A program made the position numbers and the translations under genes. DNA of 25,783 nucleotides from Bacteroidota bacterium (GTDB taxonomy: Bacteria > Bacteroidota > Bacteroidia > Cytophagales > Cyclobacteriaceae): positions 1 to 25,783 of the forward strand of contig JAEWLI010000104.1 in NCBI GenBank assembly GCA_023393375.1. The letters run 5' to 3'. Under the pieces are notes generated by a model. It had not been told where the DNA came from, did not search any database, and saw nothing but the letters and a program-made list of their open reading frames with translations. Below are positions 1 through 7,456 of the stretch, in pieces. Every line of letters begins with the position of its first letter. Positions within the stretch are counted from its first letter, which is position 1.

Positions 1-8
1 TGCTGAAG

Positions 9-407
9 ATGTCGGAACAAGCGGCCATCAGTGTGGCAACGGGGATTTACAATCGCATTGCTCCTATTATCGATCTATTACAGGATGAAATGGCACTACC
101 GGAAGATCTTGTTGCTTTGAAAGAAAGCATCGATCTGTTCAGTGCATCCAGGGAGAAAAAAGGATCTGCCAAAACCAGTAAAAAGGTGAATACCCAATTA
201 CTAGACCAAATGATCAAAGAGGTCTCCCTATTGCTAAAAAACCACATGGACCGGTATGTAAACAAGGTCAGCGACGACGAACCCGTATTTTACAGTAGAT
301 ATTTTGCTGCCAGAATGATCCAGGACCTTGGTCGTGGACCAAGCAGGCAAGTTGAAACTGAAGAATTGGATTCGGCTGCCCAAAGTAATGCTACTACTAT
401 AAATTAA
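9..407 (+). CDS. Hypothetical protein, small, charged, possibly 5'-partial
   Basis: I do not recognise this protein of 132 residues. It is predicted to be soluble: no signal peptide or membrane segment is visible, and it is rich in Lys, Glu, Asp and Ser with helical-looking stretches (residues 15-45 and 60-85). The C-terminal tail, from about residue 110, is polar and probably disordered. The ATG at 9 is the first visible start, but the frame stays open back to the window edge, so the true start may lie upstream. It is the only convincing + strand gene and is followed by a strong intrinsic terminator, so it is the end of a separate transcription unit convergent with the polysaccharide genes. 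Nothing ties it to glycan synthesis. Confidence 0.75.
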   Translation: MSEQAAISVATGIYNRIAPIIDLLQDEMALPEDLVALKESIDLFSASREKKGSAKTSKKVNTQLLDQMIKEVSLLLKNHMDRYVNKVSDDEPVFYSRYFAARMIQDLGRGPSRQVETEELDSAAQSNATTIN

Positions 408-441
408 TGATATTTTTCTAATAATTAACGATCTGAGTTGG

Positions 442-478
442 AAAAGCGCGCGTTCCAGGAACGATGCGCTTTTTTTTT
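442..478 (+). terminator. Intrinsic (rho-independent) terminator after the 9-407 gene
   Basis: An outer 8-bp stem (AAAAGCGC at 442-449 pairing with GCGCTTTT at 466-473) encloses an inner stem (CGTTC/GAACG, with a CAG loop around 456-458) separated by a small internal loop. A run of nine T (470-478) follows. It lies 35 nt after the stop codon of the + strand gene. The A-run on the left arm is only four bases long, so termination of - strand transcripts is possible but less certain. Confidence 0.85.
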
Positions 479-498
479 ACAATGGAATAACCTTGGAT

Positions 499-1035
499 GA
501 ATGATCAATCCAGCGACGTCATCCTGAGCGAAGCGAAGGATCTCCTGACTTTGAGCACCTACTCTTTCGGTCACTTGTCTTCGAATGGGGAGATTCTTCA
601 TGCTGGTTAATGTTGTTGAATGAAGCATAATGAAATGAAGGATCTGATGACTTTGTGTACTCGCTTGATCGATCATCCGTCTTCGAATCAGGAGATTCTT
701 CATGCCAATTAAGCTTTCTATTATGTTGTTACTTTTGTCTTTGGCATTCAGAATGACGGTTAAGGGATCATTCGTCTTCGGATTGGGAGGTTCTTCATGC
801 TGTTGAAGTTTTTGCTAATTTGTACCTACTCGTTCGATCATTCGACTCCGAATGAGGAGATTCTTCATGCCAATTAGACTTTCTGTTATGGTTGCTACTT
901 TTGGTCTTTGGCATTCAGAATGACGGTTAGGGGATCACCCGTCTTCGGATCGGGAGATTCTTCATGACAGTTTATGATTTTCATAATTTTATCTATTCGT
1001 TCTGTCATTCAGAATGACGGTTAGGGTTGAGAAAT
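499..1035. repeat. Intergenic repeat array 1 (about five units)
   Basis: This gene-free stretch is built from diverged copies of three short motifs. Motif A (CATCCTGAGCG then AAGCGAAGGATCTC) occurs once, at 520-544. Motif B (GAGATTCTTCATGC or close) has cores at 590-603, 692-705, 787-800, 857-870 and 954-967. Motif C (CATTCAGAATGACGG) has cores at 745-759, 912-926 and 1006-1020. Motif A is roughly complementary to B plus C, so one A-B-C set could fold as a long imperfect hairpin. The last C copy contains a perfect 7-bp inverted repeat (GTCATTC-A-GAATGAC, 1004-1018). The array ends a few bases before the stop codon of the 1038-1898 methyltransferase. Spacing is irregular, so this is not CRISPR. 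The same motifs, in the same orientation, form the array at 5535-6118. Confidence 0.85.
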
Positions 1036-1037
1036 GG

Positions 1038-1898
1038 TTATTTACGAACCCCCTGAATCATGATAAGTTTCTTATACTTTAAGAAAGAACTCATCACCTT
1101 GGTATTTTCATGCCATTCAAACTTCTCATTGAGATAAGTTTTAATTTCTCTCTCATAGGTAACATACACTGCATCAGCATCCGGATAAAACTGCTGAGAA
1201 AAACAAACTGGGTTCAAATTGACCATGAATTTAGGCTGACGGCTAGCTTTATACCTTAATATCCTTGAATATAAAGGTAAGATCACCCTATTTTCAATCA
1301 TGGTTACAATTCCATCAATCCATTTCCCTTTTGAAAACTTATCCCTCCCGGAGCCAGCGGAGAATCCTACCTTCTGTGAGGTCATTCTGCTTCTTGCTAA
1401 AAAATCAGGTGTAAGGATTATTAACTTTCCTGATGGCTTTAGCACCCGATAACATTCATCTAAAAAAATATTTGGAAATACGCAATGCTCCAGCACGTAA
1501 ACAGAAAACACAAAATCAAATTGTTGATCTTCAAAAGGGAATATCTGAGGATTTAAGATATTTTTAAATCTGGCTGTTGGATATTTCCTTTGATTAGTTT
1601 CAATTAAATCTGGAGAAAAATCGATACCGTGGTATTTCTGACTTAGTTCGGGGTGATATTTTAGAATATTGGCACTGCCACAACCTACCTCAAGAATCCG
1701 ATTAGTAGTTTCCGCTTGATTAAGAATTTCTTGAAAAGGGAGATGATCTTTATTTTTCCAATAATCGTTGGTAAAATCTATTTCGTGATAATAATCTTTA
1801 CTTGAGGAATAAAAATTTACTAATCGATCTTGTAAATGGTGGAGATCGGTTCTGTTTTTTTTTTGAATTGAGGATTTCCAATTAATCTTATTAAACAT
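1038..1898 (-). CDS. Class I SAM-dependent methyltransferase
   Basis: This 286-residue soluble protein has a Rossmann-type methyltransferase core. The SAM-binding motif I is ILEVGCGSAN (about residues 68-77), followed by the acidic motif HGIDFSPDLI (about 89-98), a DFVFSVYVLEH motif IV region (about 127-137) and the typical YRVLKPSGKLIILTPD strand (about 149-164). This matches the Methyltransf_11/UbiE-like group often found in polysaccharide loci, where the acceptor may be a sugar or a lipid-linked intermediate. The target cannot be read from the sequence. It is the last gene of the - strand cluster, 57 nt after the polymerase gene, and its stop abuts repeat array 1. A run of ten A on the coding strand (1855-1864, codons 12-15) is a possible slippage site. 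The start is an ATG. Confidence 0.88.
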   Translation of the reverse strand: MFNKINWKSSIQKKNRTDLHHLQDRLVNFYSSSKDYYHEIDFTNDYWKNKDHLPFQEILNQAETTNRILEVGCGSANILKYHPELSQKYHGIDFSPDLIETNQRKYPTARFKNILNPQIFPFEDQQFDFVFSVYVLEHCVFPNIFLDECYRVLKPSGKLIILTPDFLARSRMTSQKVGFSAGSGRDKFSKGKWIDGIVTMIENRVILPLYSRILRYKASRQPKFMVNLNPVCFSQQFYPDADAVYVTYEREIKTYLNEKFEWHENTKVMSSFLKYKKLIMIQGVRK

Positions 1899-1955
1899 GT
1901 TAATTATTATTATCTACTATATTACAGCAAGAGAGACTCTGATGAAGGGGCACCA

Positions 1956-3422
1956 TTATTTAGTTAAAAAGCCATCGAGCTTTCGCAGGATAAATTTTCT
2001 GAAAATCCACACTACTATAAAATACATGATGACAAAGTTAAAAGCTTTAATGGCACTCATTCCATTAATATTTGTCAGTTCATAAAAAGGGATAATCAGT
2101 ATGGTCCCCCAAAATATATTATATGATCGTGTAAAGAGATTGCGATATATGAGGCCGAAAAAAATACCAAACAAAAAGAGAGGAATAAACATGAGATAAG
2201 TTCCGAAATCAACATAACTATCAGCAATATATCCTAGACTGTGGGAAGTGCCTTGTTGAAGATTTGCTAAATATAAACCTGTGTATTTATTGGTATGGGC
2301 AGATTCATCCAAAATTGGTTTATTTGGAAAGAGTAACCGTGGTTTAAACATATGGGAAATTGCATTCCACCAGATTTGCCCATCTTCATGAGATTGTTCG
2401 GTGGGCACATAACCCAAAGCCACAGAAAAAAAATCTATGTACCCAATCCTGTCAATCATAGGTTCTATGATATTCTCATAATTTTGAGCATCAAGATTAT
2501 TTGCTAATTCCCAAATTTTATTCAACGCTTCTGCATCGGATACCCTTACTACCTGTACCCTTTCACCTCCTGAAACAAACATGCGATATTCACCTTTTAT
2601 AGCAGACCAGGTAAGAAATACAAATATGGTCACCCCCCCCATCGCAGCAGCCCAAAAAATCGTTTTCGCTTTCCATTGAACATGAATGGCTACTACCCCT
2701 ATCAGCGTAAGAAAAAGAATTTCTTTAAAACCTGCGAAGTAACCGGTAAACCCTTTTAGAAATTCGAAAGCTATAATGAGATAAATGACATTTCGAAATC
2801 TATTTTGCTTATGGGATAAATAAAACAGCATAAAGAAGAAGCCCCATTTAAACCTACCAAGTGTGGTGATTCCTTGCATCAACCCGGGATAAACGTATCT
2901 CAAAGCAGATGCCACATCCACTATAACCGCAAATAAAATAAAAAATATGATAAGGTTGCGCAAATTGTAATTTGCAAACACTTGATCCGTTTCTTCCGGT
3001 TCAGATAATCTGATTTTCTTAAAAACCCACCAAAGTCCGGTACTAAAAACCAACAATCCAGTTAAGCTTAAATAATAGGCTTGGTGCATGTGCTGACCAG
3101 AAGTATAATAACTGAACACTTCAGTAAAATCTATTCCGAGAAAATTGCCATAAAACACTTTAATGGTAATGGATACCCATTGCATTAATAATCCAAATAA
3201 TAAGACAGGAGGGTGGGTTGCACGGTAAAATAATTTGATCAAGATCAACAGCATCAATAAAGCGGCGATTGATTCTATTGGATTTGCGGTTAAGATTGCA
3301 AAAGCGCAACCAATTATTACGAATAACCGAACAAACTTATGTACCTGTATATTAATTAAGCGAACAGGTTTTACAGCAGTAATCAATAAATTATCCTTTT
3401 TTATATCGAACGATGAATACAA
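1956..3422 (-). CDS. Multi-pass membrane protein, Wzy-like oligosaccharide repeat-unit polymerase
   Basis: This 488-residue integral membrane protein has about ten to twelve hydrophobic segments (near residues 31-47, 51-66, 72-90, 115-135, 155-172, 192-202, 212-228, 233-248, 255-272, 408-427, 436-447 and 461-478). A large hydrophilic loop of about 130 residues (275-405) carries PRLLFPNKPI and GTSHSLGYIADSY. This arrangement, with a big periplasmic loop before the last helices, is that of Wzy/O-antigen polymerase-type proteins, which join lipid-linked repeat units in the inner membrane. Primary sequence is poorly conserved in that family, so the call rests on topology and context. No ATG fits the frame: a TAG lies five codons upstream, and the best start is TTG at 3422, 12 nt after the upstream glycosyltransferase. 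A run of eight G on the coding strand (2633-2640) encodes Gly262-Gly263. An O-antigen ligase or exopolysaccharide export role is the main alternative. Confidence 0.75.
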   Translation of the reverse strand: MYSSFDIKKDNLLITAVKPVRLINIQVHKFVRLFVIIGCAFAILTANPIESIAALLMLLILIKLFYRATHPPVLLFGLLMQWVSITIKVFYGNFLGIDFTEVFSYYTSGQHMHQAYYLSLTGLLVFSTGLWWVFKKIRLSEPEETDQVFANYNLRNLIIFFILFAVIVDVASALRYVYPGLMQGITTLGRFKWGFFFMLFYLSHKQNRFRNVIYLIIAFEFLKGFTGYFAGFKEILFLTLIGVVAIHVQWKAKTIFWAAAMGGVTIFVFLTWSAIKGEYRMFVSGGERVQVVRVSDAEALNKIWELANNLDAQNYENIIEPMIDRIGYIDFFSVALGYVPTEQSHEDGQIWWNAISHMFKPRLLFPNKPILDESAHTNKYTGLYLANLQQGTSHSLGYIADSYVDFGTYLMFIPLFLFGIFFGLIYRNLFTRSYNIFWGTILIIPFYELTNINGMSAIKAFNFVIMYFIVVWIFRKFILRKLDGFLTK

Positions 3423-3434
3423 TAAATCATTTCC

Positions 3435-4280
3435 CTAATCGAAAAAATTTGCTGGCCATTGGCCTTCCCTGATATTCCTGGGTAATTTAGCAGTAGGTAT
3501 GTGTTCATAATATTGATTCAACAATTTTTTGTGGAGCTCAGGATCTTTTCTTTCCAAATGAGAATGTTTGGCAAATTTTTCTTTCATCCGTTGTTCACCA
3601 CCAAGGAAAGCACCATGATGAAATATTCCCACTTCTGTCGGGCAATCAATAAATCCAAATGACCGGGCAGCATAGGCTTCCATCTTCAGCTTTTGAAGCA
3701 AGGTACGTAACCGGATTTCGTTCCAGGATAATACCCGACGTTGCTCAAATAAGAGACCTGCTTTTACAAATCCAAATTGATGAAAAACGTATCGATCCCA
3801 AGGGATTCTCTGGTTCCAAGTCGCCACGTATTCATAAGCACTCATGCGCATACCACGTGGTTTTTTCTTTCCCAGATATTCCAATACATTGCCAAAAGTA
3901 TCCATATCATATAGTTCATCCGCATCTACGATGAGGAAATAATCAGGAGGGGCATGAAAATCCCTGATGATCTTCATATCTACCCCATGGCTGATGATTT
4001 TCCTATCCGGTCGGGTTAAATGGGAGAGCATTTCCATATTTCGGGCAGCGGTCTCATCCCTGAACCTTCTTACCGTCAGATGGATCTTACCTTCCGGGTC
4101 GGGATAATCTAAAATATAGGGAATGGTCTGGTCAGGTTCAATCATCCTGCCATAATAATCCCGGTCGTATTGTGAAATAAAACTAATGCCCGAACAAAAA
4201 GGGTACAATGTTTTCAACACATTCCGGATAAACGGGGCTTCATTTAATGCCATACAAATGGCGTGGACTTTTATCTTCAT
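3435..4280 (-). CDS. Glycosyltransferase, GT2-like (GT-A fold)
   Basis: This protein has 281 residues when started at the ATG at 4280. The frame is open 18 codons further upstream, but the conserved part begins MKIKVHAICMALNE, and the 4280 start makes an ATGA overlap with the stop of the preceding gene. Features are a GT2-type N-terminal strand, charged motifs RRFRDETAARN (about 71-81) and a metal/nucleotide-binding DxD region, VDADELYD (118-125). It lacks the canonical DDGSTD motif of classical GT2 enzymes, so it is a divergent branch (the 'MALNE' type). It probably transfers a sugar to a lipid-linked glycan on the cytoplasmic side of the inner membrane. Donor and acceptor are unknown. Confidence 0.82.
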   Translation of the reverse strand: MKIKVHAICMALNEAPFIRNVLKTLYPFCSGISFISQYDRDYYGRMIEPDQTIPYILDYPDPEGKIHLTVRRFRDETAARNMEMLSHLTRPDRKIISHGVDMKIIRDFHAPPDYFLIVDADELYDMDTFGNVLEYLGKKKPRGMRMSAYEYVATWNQRIPWDRYVFHQFGFVKAGLLFEQRRVLSWNEIRLRTLLQKLKMEAYAARSFGFIDCPTEVGIFHHGAFLGGEQRMKEKFAKHSHLERKDPELHKKLLNQYYEHIPTAKLPRNIREGQWPANFFD

Positions 4281-5455
4281 GATTTTATACCAAAAGATTG
4301 ATGAATTGCTTCTATGATGGCTTGATAATTCCAATCAGTAACAGCCGCGAAAGACTGAGCTCTTAAATCATGATTTGCTTTTATAAAACTTTGCAGTTTG
4401 CTGATCAAACTTTCTATTGAACCTGATGTAAATATAAATCCATTCTTACCTTCTATCACCAGATCTTTTGCACAACCTACTTTGTCGCTTACGAGGACTG
4501 GTCGGCTACATGCCAGAGCTTCATTCACAGCCAAACCCCATGTTTCTCCAGGGCCTTTTGATGGCAAGCAGTATAAATCTCCCACTCTATATAAAACTGG
4601 CATAACGGATTGATTTTGAAAAGGAAGAAATTTTATATGTATATCATCCTCGCCTTTTTCTTTGAGTAAGTTTTCCAAAGGGCCATTCCCCACTAAAAGA
4701 AGATTTAGTCTGGGTGATGTGAAAGATTTAATAAGCGAATGATTTATGTTCTTTACAGCCTGTAAAAGTAGTAAAGGGTCTTTTTTTTTCTCAAACTTTC
4801 CCGCAAAAAGAATTACAATATCATCAGGTTCATAACCTAACTCATTACGCCACTCTAAAGCTTTTTCTTTGTAATTATGATGCTTATTATCTTTGAAACG
4901 TTCGTTATCAATAGCATGGGGAGCAAAAACCAATTGTTCTTCCTTTAATCCGTGCTTTAGGAAATAATTCTTGTTATGAGTACCAACATAAAAAGCTCTG
5001 TCAATATGAGAATACACCCAATACAATAATAATCGTCGTATAGAATCCTTAATATTTCCCTTCTCATCCAATAAATGGGAATCACCACGAAACCAAACCG
5101 GGACTTTTCCATTGAAGTGGCGCATTACCTGAAGGTGGGATTTGAAGTTCCAGCCATAAACCAAAATGGCATCAGGATTCCATTTGGTTATTTCATTTAA
5201 TAGTTCAGGGTTGTCAATTCCAAAAAAGGTTTTTTTCCCGACACCTTTTGTTGGAATGAATTGGTGTTCATATCCTTCCAATAGGGGAATATCCCATTGT
5301 ATGGTTTTTCCAAATCCTTTGTCCTCCACTTTTTCTTTTGCTTGCCACCAGGTATAGAAAACTTTTGGTTTTACTAAGCCACGTTCATTCAATAGTCGAA
5401 AGAGCGGGGCGTAGTATTGAATGGGATGGGTGGTGATGATGGCTAGGCGTTTCAT
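4277..5455 (-). CDS. Glycosyltransferase family 4 (GT-B fold)
   Basis: This 392-residue enzyme has two Rossmann-like domains. The N-terminal acceptor domain begins MKRLAIITTHPIQYY. The C-terminal donor domain starts with ILFAGKFEKKKDP (about 215-227) and carries the retaining-GT E-x7-E motif, GETWGLAVNE (303-312, E304 and E312). This fits GT4 enzymes, which transfer a hexose or amino sugar from an NDP donor with retention. The open frame extends 19 codons upstream to 5512, but that part has no family similarity, so the ATG at 5455 is preferred. It shares a 4-nt ATGA overlap with the next gene. It is the first gene after repeat array 2, so it starts the four-gene block that the two arrays enclose. 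A run of nine A encodes Lys223-Lys225. Confidence 0.9.
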   Translation of the reverse strand: MKRLAIITTHPIQYYAPLFRLLNERGLVKPKVFYTWWQAKEKVEDKGFGKTIQWDIPLLEGYEHQFIPTKGVGKKTFFGIDNPELLNEITKWNPDAILVYGWNFKSHLQVMRHFNGKVPVWFRGDSHLLDEKGNIKDSIRRLLLYWVYSHIDRAFYVGTHNKNYFLKHGLKEEQLVFAPHAIDNERFKDNKHHNYKEKALEWRNELGYEPDDIVILFAGKFEKKKDPLLLLQAVKNINHSLIKSFTSPRLNLLLVGNGPLENLLKEKGEDDIHIKFLPFQNQSVMPVLYRVGDLYCLPSKGPGETWGLAVNEALACSRPVLVSDKVGCAKDLVIEGKNGFIFTSGSIESLISKLQSFIKANHDLRAQSFAAVTDWNYQAIIEAIHQSFGIKS

Positions 5456-5534
5456 TTGGTTGTTTAAGTCAATATGGGCAATACTGGGATTTAGTTCCTG
5501 GATGAAGTACATGGGAATGAAGGGATTTAATACT

Positions 5535-6118
5535 CTGAGTACCTACTCTTTTGATCATTCGTCTTCGGATCGGGAGATTCTTCATGCCAATTAAGTTTTT
5601 TATTAAGGTTGTTACTTTTGTCTTCGGCATTCAGAATGACGGTTGGTTGTTTGTGACTCCTTGTTTATTCATGTTTGATAAGCGGTTTGCCTTTTGGAAG
5701 AATGATCAATCCAGCGACGTCATCCTGAGCGCAGCGAAGGATCTCCTGACTATGGGTACCTGCTCGTTCGATCATTCGTCTCCGGGTCGGGAGATTCTTC
5801 ATGCCGGTTATTGTTCCTTTTTAAGTTTATTGCTATAGCTTCCGGCATTCAGAATGACGGTTAGGGGATCATTCGTCTTCGAATTGGGAGGTTCTTCATG
5901 CCGGTTGTACTTCATATGTCAACTTGGACTCGCGTAACCGGCATTCAGAAGACGGTTAAGGGATCAGTCTTCGGATGGGGAGATTATAATAAAGGGGATC
6001 CTACTTTGGGTACTTACTTGTTCGAGCATTCGTCTTCGGATTGGGAGGTTCTTCATGCCGGTTGTACTTCATTTGTTAATTTGGACTCGCGTAACCGGCA
6101 TTTCAGAAGACGGTTGGG
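5535..6118. repeat. Intergenic repeat array 2, same family and orientation as array 1
   Basis: Copies of motif B lie at 5574-5587, 5791-5804, 5888-5901, 6045-6058 and, truncated, near 5980. Motif C lies at 5628-5642, 5846-5860, 5942-5955 and 6099-6113. One motif A lies at about 5721-5745. The 52-nt segment at 5700-5751 matches 499-550 in array 1 with a single mismatch (531 versus 5732). The segments at 5866-5962 and 6023-6117 are near-identical tandem copies sharing the altered GAAGACGG form of motif C. Apart from its last copy, which overlaps the 3' end of the 6069-7406 gene, the region holds no credible gene; the + strand open frames in it are repeat translations. It also forms the spacer upstream of the 4277-5455 gene. 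Confidence 0.87.
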
Positions 6119-7406
6119 GATGAACAATCTCATTTAACTTATTGACCAATAATTCAGCATTCCTTTTAGCCGAGTAAGGCTCCAGTGCTGTTAAATCGGG
6201 ACTCCAATTTAACGATTTACTTATCAGCCTTTCTATTACAATTCTTATCTTGCCCTTCATGATCTCTATTGTATCTCCTTCTCTATAGCTTGCCACCAAC
6301 TGATCGGCCTTACATTCTTTCATTATCTTTATAGCATCACTTTCCTCATGCATTATTGCCAATACAGGCCTTTTGCTTAACAACGATTGAAAAGTCTTTG
6401 AAGCAGTATAGTGCTTTTCCGTGCTGCCCAATATCAACATAGCATATGCAGCTGATAGAAAGTTGAGAATATGCAGGAATGGAAACCGATCCCGGATTTC
6501 TTCAACTGTAACTTCCACATCAAACCTTTTAGCTATTGCTTTTAGACTTTCGCCGTGATAGCCACCCGTACCCAAAAAGAAAAATCGGATATCATCATCC
6601 CAAGTGCCTTTCATCTTCAGTTCCCTAACGCTGGCAAACAACGCTTCAGCAAATCTTCTGGACTTAGGCAAGAACGCTCCGGCATAGACAATGGGTTTGC
6701 ATCGTGCCTGATTTTCCCAAGGATAGTTAATATTCATTAATTTTATTTGGTGATCGTTGGGGTCGAAACCGTAGGGGAATGATAGGTGAAGGGGAATTGA
6801 GGAGTTGGGGAGTTGGAGAGTTGGAGAATTGGATGAATGAATAGGTGATTTAAAATTCCTTTGTAATACAGGTTTATAATATTCATAAGAAACACCTGAA
6901 ATTAAACTGGCTTTTTTTATAGCAATGGGCTCCAACCTTTGGGCCAGCCAGTTGCTTAGCTTATGCCTCCAGTCTCTGCGTGAGCTGATATCTCGTACCC
7001 AAGGATCAATGTAATCGATGCCATAGGGTATCTTCCACTTTTTATACAGACCCCTACCCAGTAAGGCTATATAAAAAGAAGGTATTGGTATCCAAATAAA
7101 ATCAATTTGTTGCTGGCTGATTATTTCAGAAGCTTTTTTATATAATTGCCAAAATCCCCTTAACCCGATATCGCCCAATAGTCTTGGTTTATATACGGGA
7201 AAGGCGTTTGTTTTGATCACCTCCACATCGGGAGAAATTGTTTTTAATAAGTCCCAATCCGGCTTTTCTTCATAATATTTCTCCTCTATGGTAAGTACAA
7301 TGGGATGCCACCCAAAGTGTGACAAATAATTTGCTACTAGCCTAGGCCTGTGTACTCCGGCTAAATTGGAAGGGGGCCAGTGTGGATATATGATTAGAAG
7401 CTTCAT
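6069..7406 (-). CDS. Glycosyltransferase family 4-like, with a repeat-derived C-terminal tail
   Basis: This protein has 445 residues from the ATG at 7406; the frame runs ten codons further up, but MKLLIIYPHWPPSNLAG is the family-like start. The N-terminal domain has a PPSNLAGVHRPR glycine loop (11-22) and DYIDPWVRD (131-139). The C-terminal domain has IVYAGAFLPKSR, FFFLGTGGYHGE and an ASKTFQSLLSKRP helix in the place where the GT4 donor-binding acidic motif normally lies. Two oddities are visible. The interdomain linker (about residues 187-209) is low-complexity and encoded by an imperfect 8-nt tandem repeat at 6794-6833. The last 16 residues (from PQPSSEMPV onward) and the TGA stop come from the final copy of repeat array 2. 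The fold suggests a cytoplasmic sugar transferase; its substrate is unknown. Confidence 0.87.
   Translation of the reverse strand: MKLLIIYPHWPPSNLAGVHRPRLVANYLSHFGWHPIVLTIEEKYYEEKPDWDLLKTISPDVEVIKTNAFPVYKPRLLGDIGLRGFWQLYKKASEIISQQQIDFIWIPIPSFYIALLGRGLYKKWKIPYGIDYIDPWVRDISSRRDWRHKLSNWLAQRLEPIAIKKASLISGVSYEYYKPVLQRNFKSPIHSSNSPTLQLPNSSIPLHLSFPYGFDPNDHQIKLMNINYPWENQARCKPIVYAGAFLPKSRRFAEALFASVRELKMKGTWDDDIRFFFLGTGGYHGESLKAIAKRFDVEVTVEEIRDRFPFLHILNFLSAAYAMLILGSTEKHYTASKTFQSLLSKRPVLAIMHEESDAIKIMKECKADQLVASYREGDTIEIMKGKIRIVIERLISKSLNWSPDLTALEPYSAKRNAELLVNKLNEIVHPQPSSEMPVTRVQINK
6794..6833. repeat. Octanucleotide tandem repeat (five imperfect units) inside a glycosyltransferase gene
   Basis: Five consecutive 8-nt units read GAATTGAG, GAGTTGGG, GAGTTGGA, GAGTTGGA and GAATTGGA on the + strand. 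They lie in the linker between the two Rossmann domains of the 6069-7406 protein and encode a Ser/Pro/Asn/Leu-rich stretch. Because 8 is not a multiple of 3, gain or loss of one unit would shift the frame. Confidence 0.8.
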
Positions 7407-7456
7407 TAATAACTTTTCCTTACAAACAAAATACAAAGAACAAATGACTAATTACA

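Noticed and set aside
425..703. Open frame of 92 codons on the - strand in array 1
   Set aside because: It consists of translated repeat motifs, has no family resemblance and runs through the terminator hairpin.
1897..2085. + strand open frame starting in the gap between the methyltransferase and polymerase genes
   Set aside because: Most of it is antisense to the 3' end of the polymerase gene; only the first 20 codons are in the gap.
3235..3934. + strand open frames opposite the polymerase and glycosyltransferase genes (3235-3438, 3659-3934), and similar ones elsewhere
   Set aside because: They are antisense shadows of genes with clear family motifs and show no protein-like features of their own.
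4281..4334. N-terminal extension of the 3435-4280 glycosyltransferase
   Set aside because: The extra 18 residues overlap the end of the upstream gene and do not resemble the family; the ATGA junction supports the internal start.
499..6118. Possible CRISPR arrays
   Set aside because: Repeat units are diverged, of several types and irregularly spaced, with no uniform spacers and no cas genes.
5551..6137. Two + strand open frames (5551-5838 and 5898-6137) in array 2
   Set aside because: They are translations of the repeat (for example the VILSAAKDLL peptide), a well-known kind of spurious gene call in genomes with this repeat.
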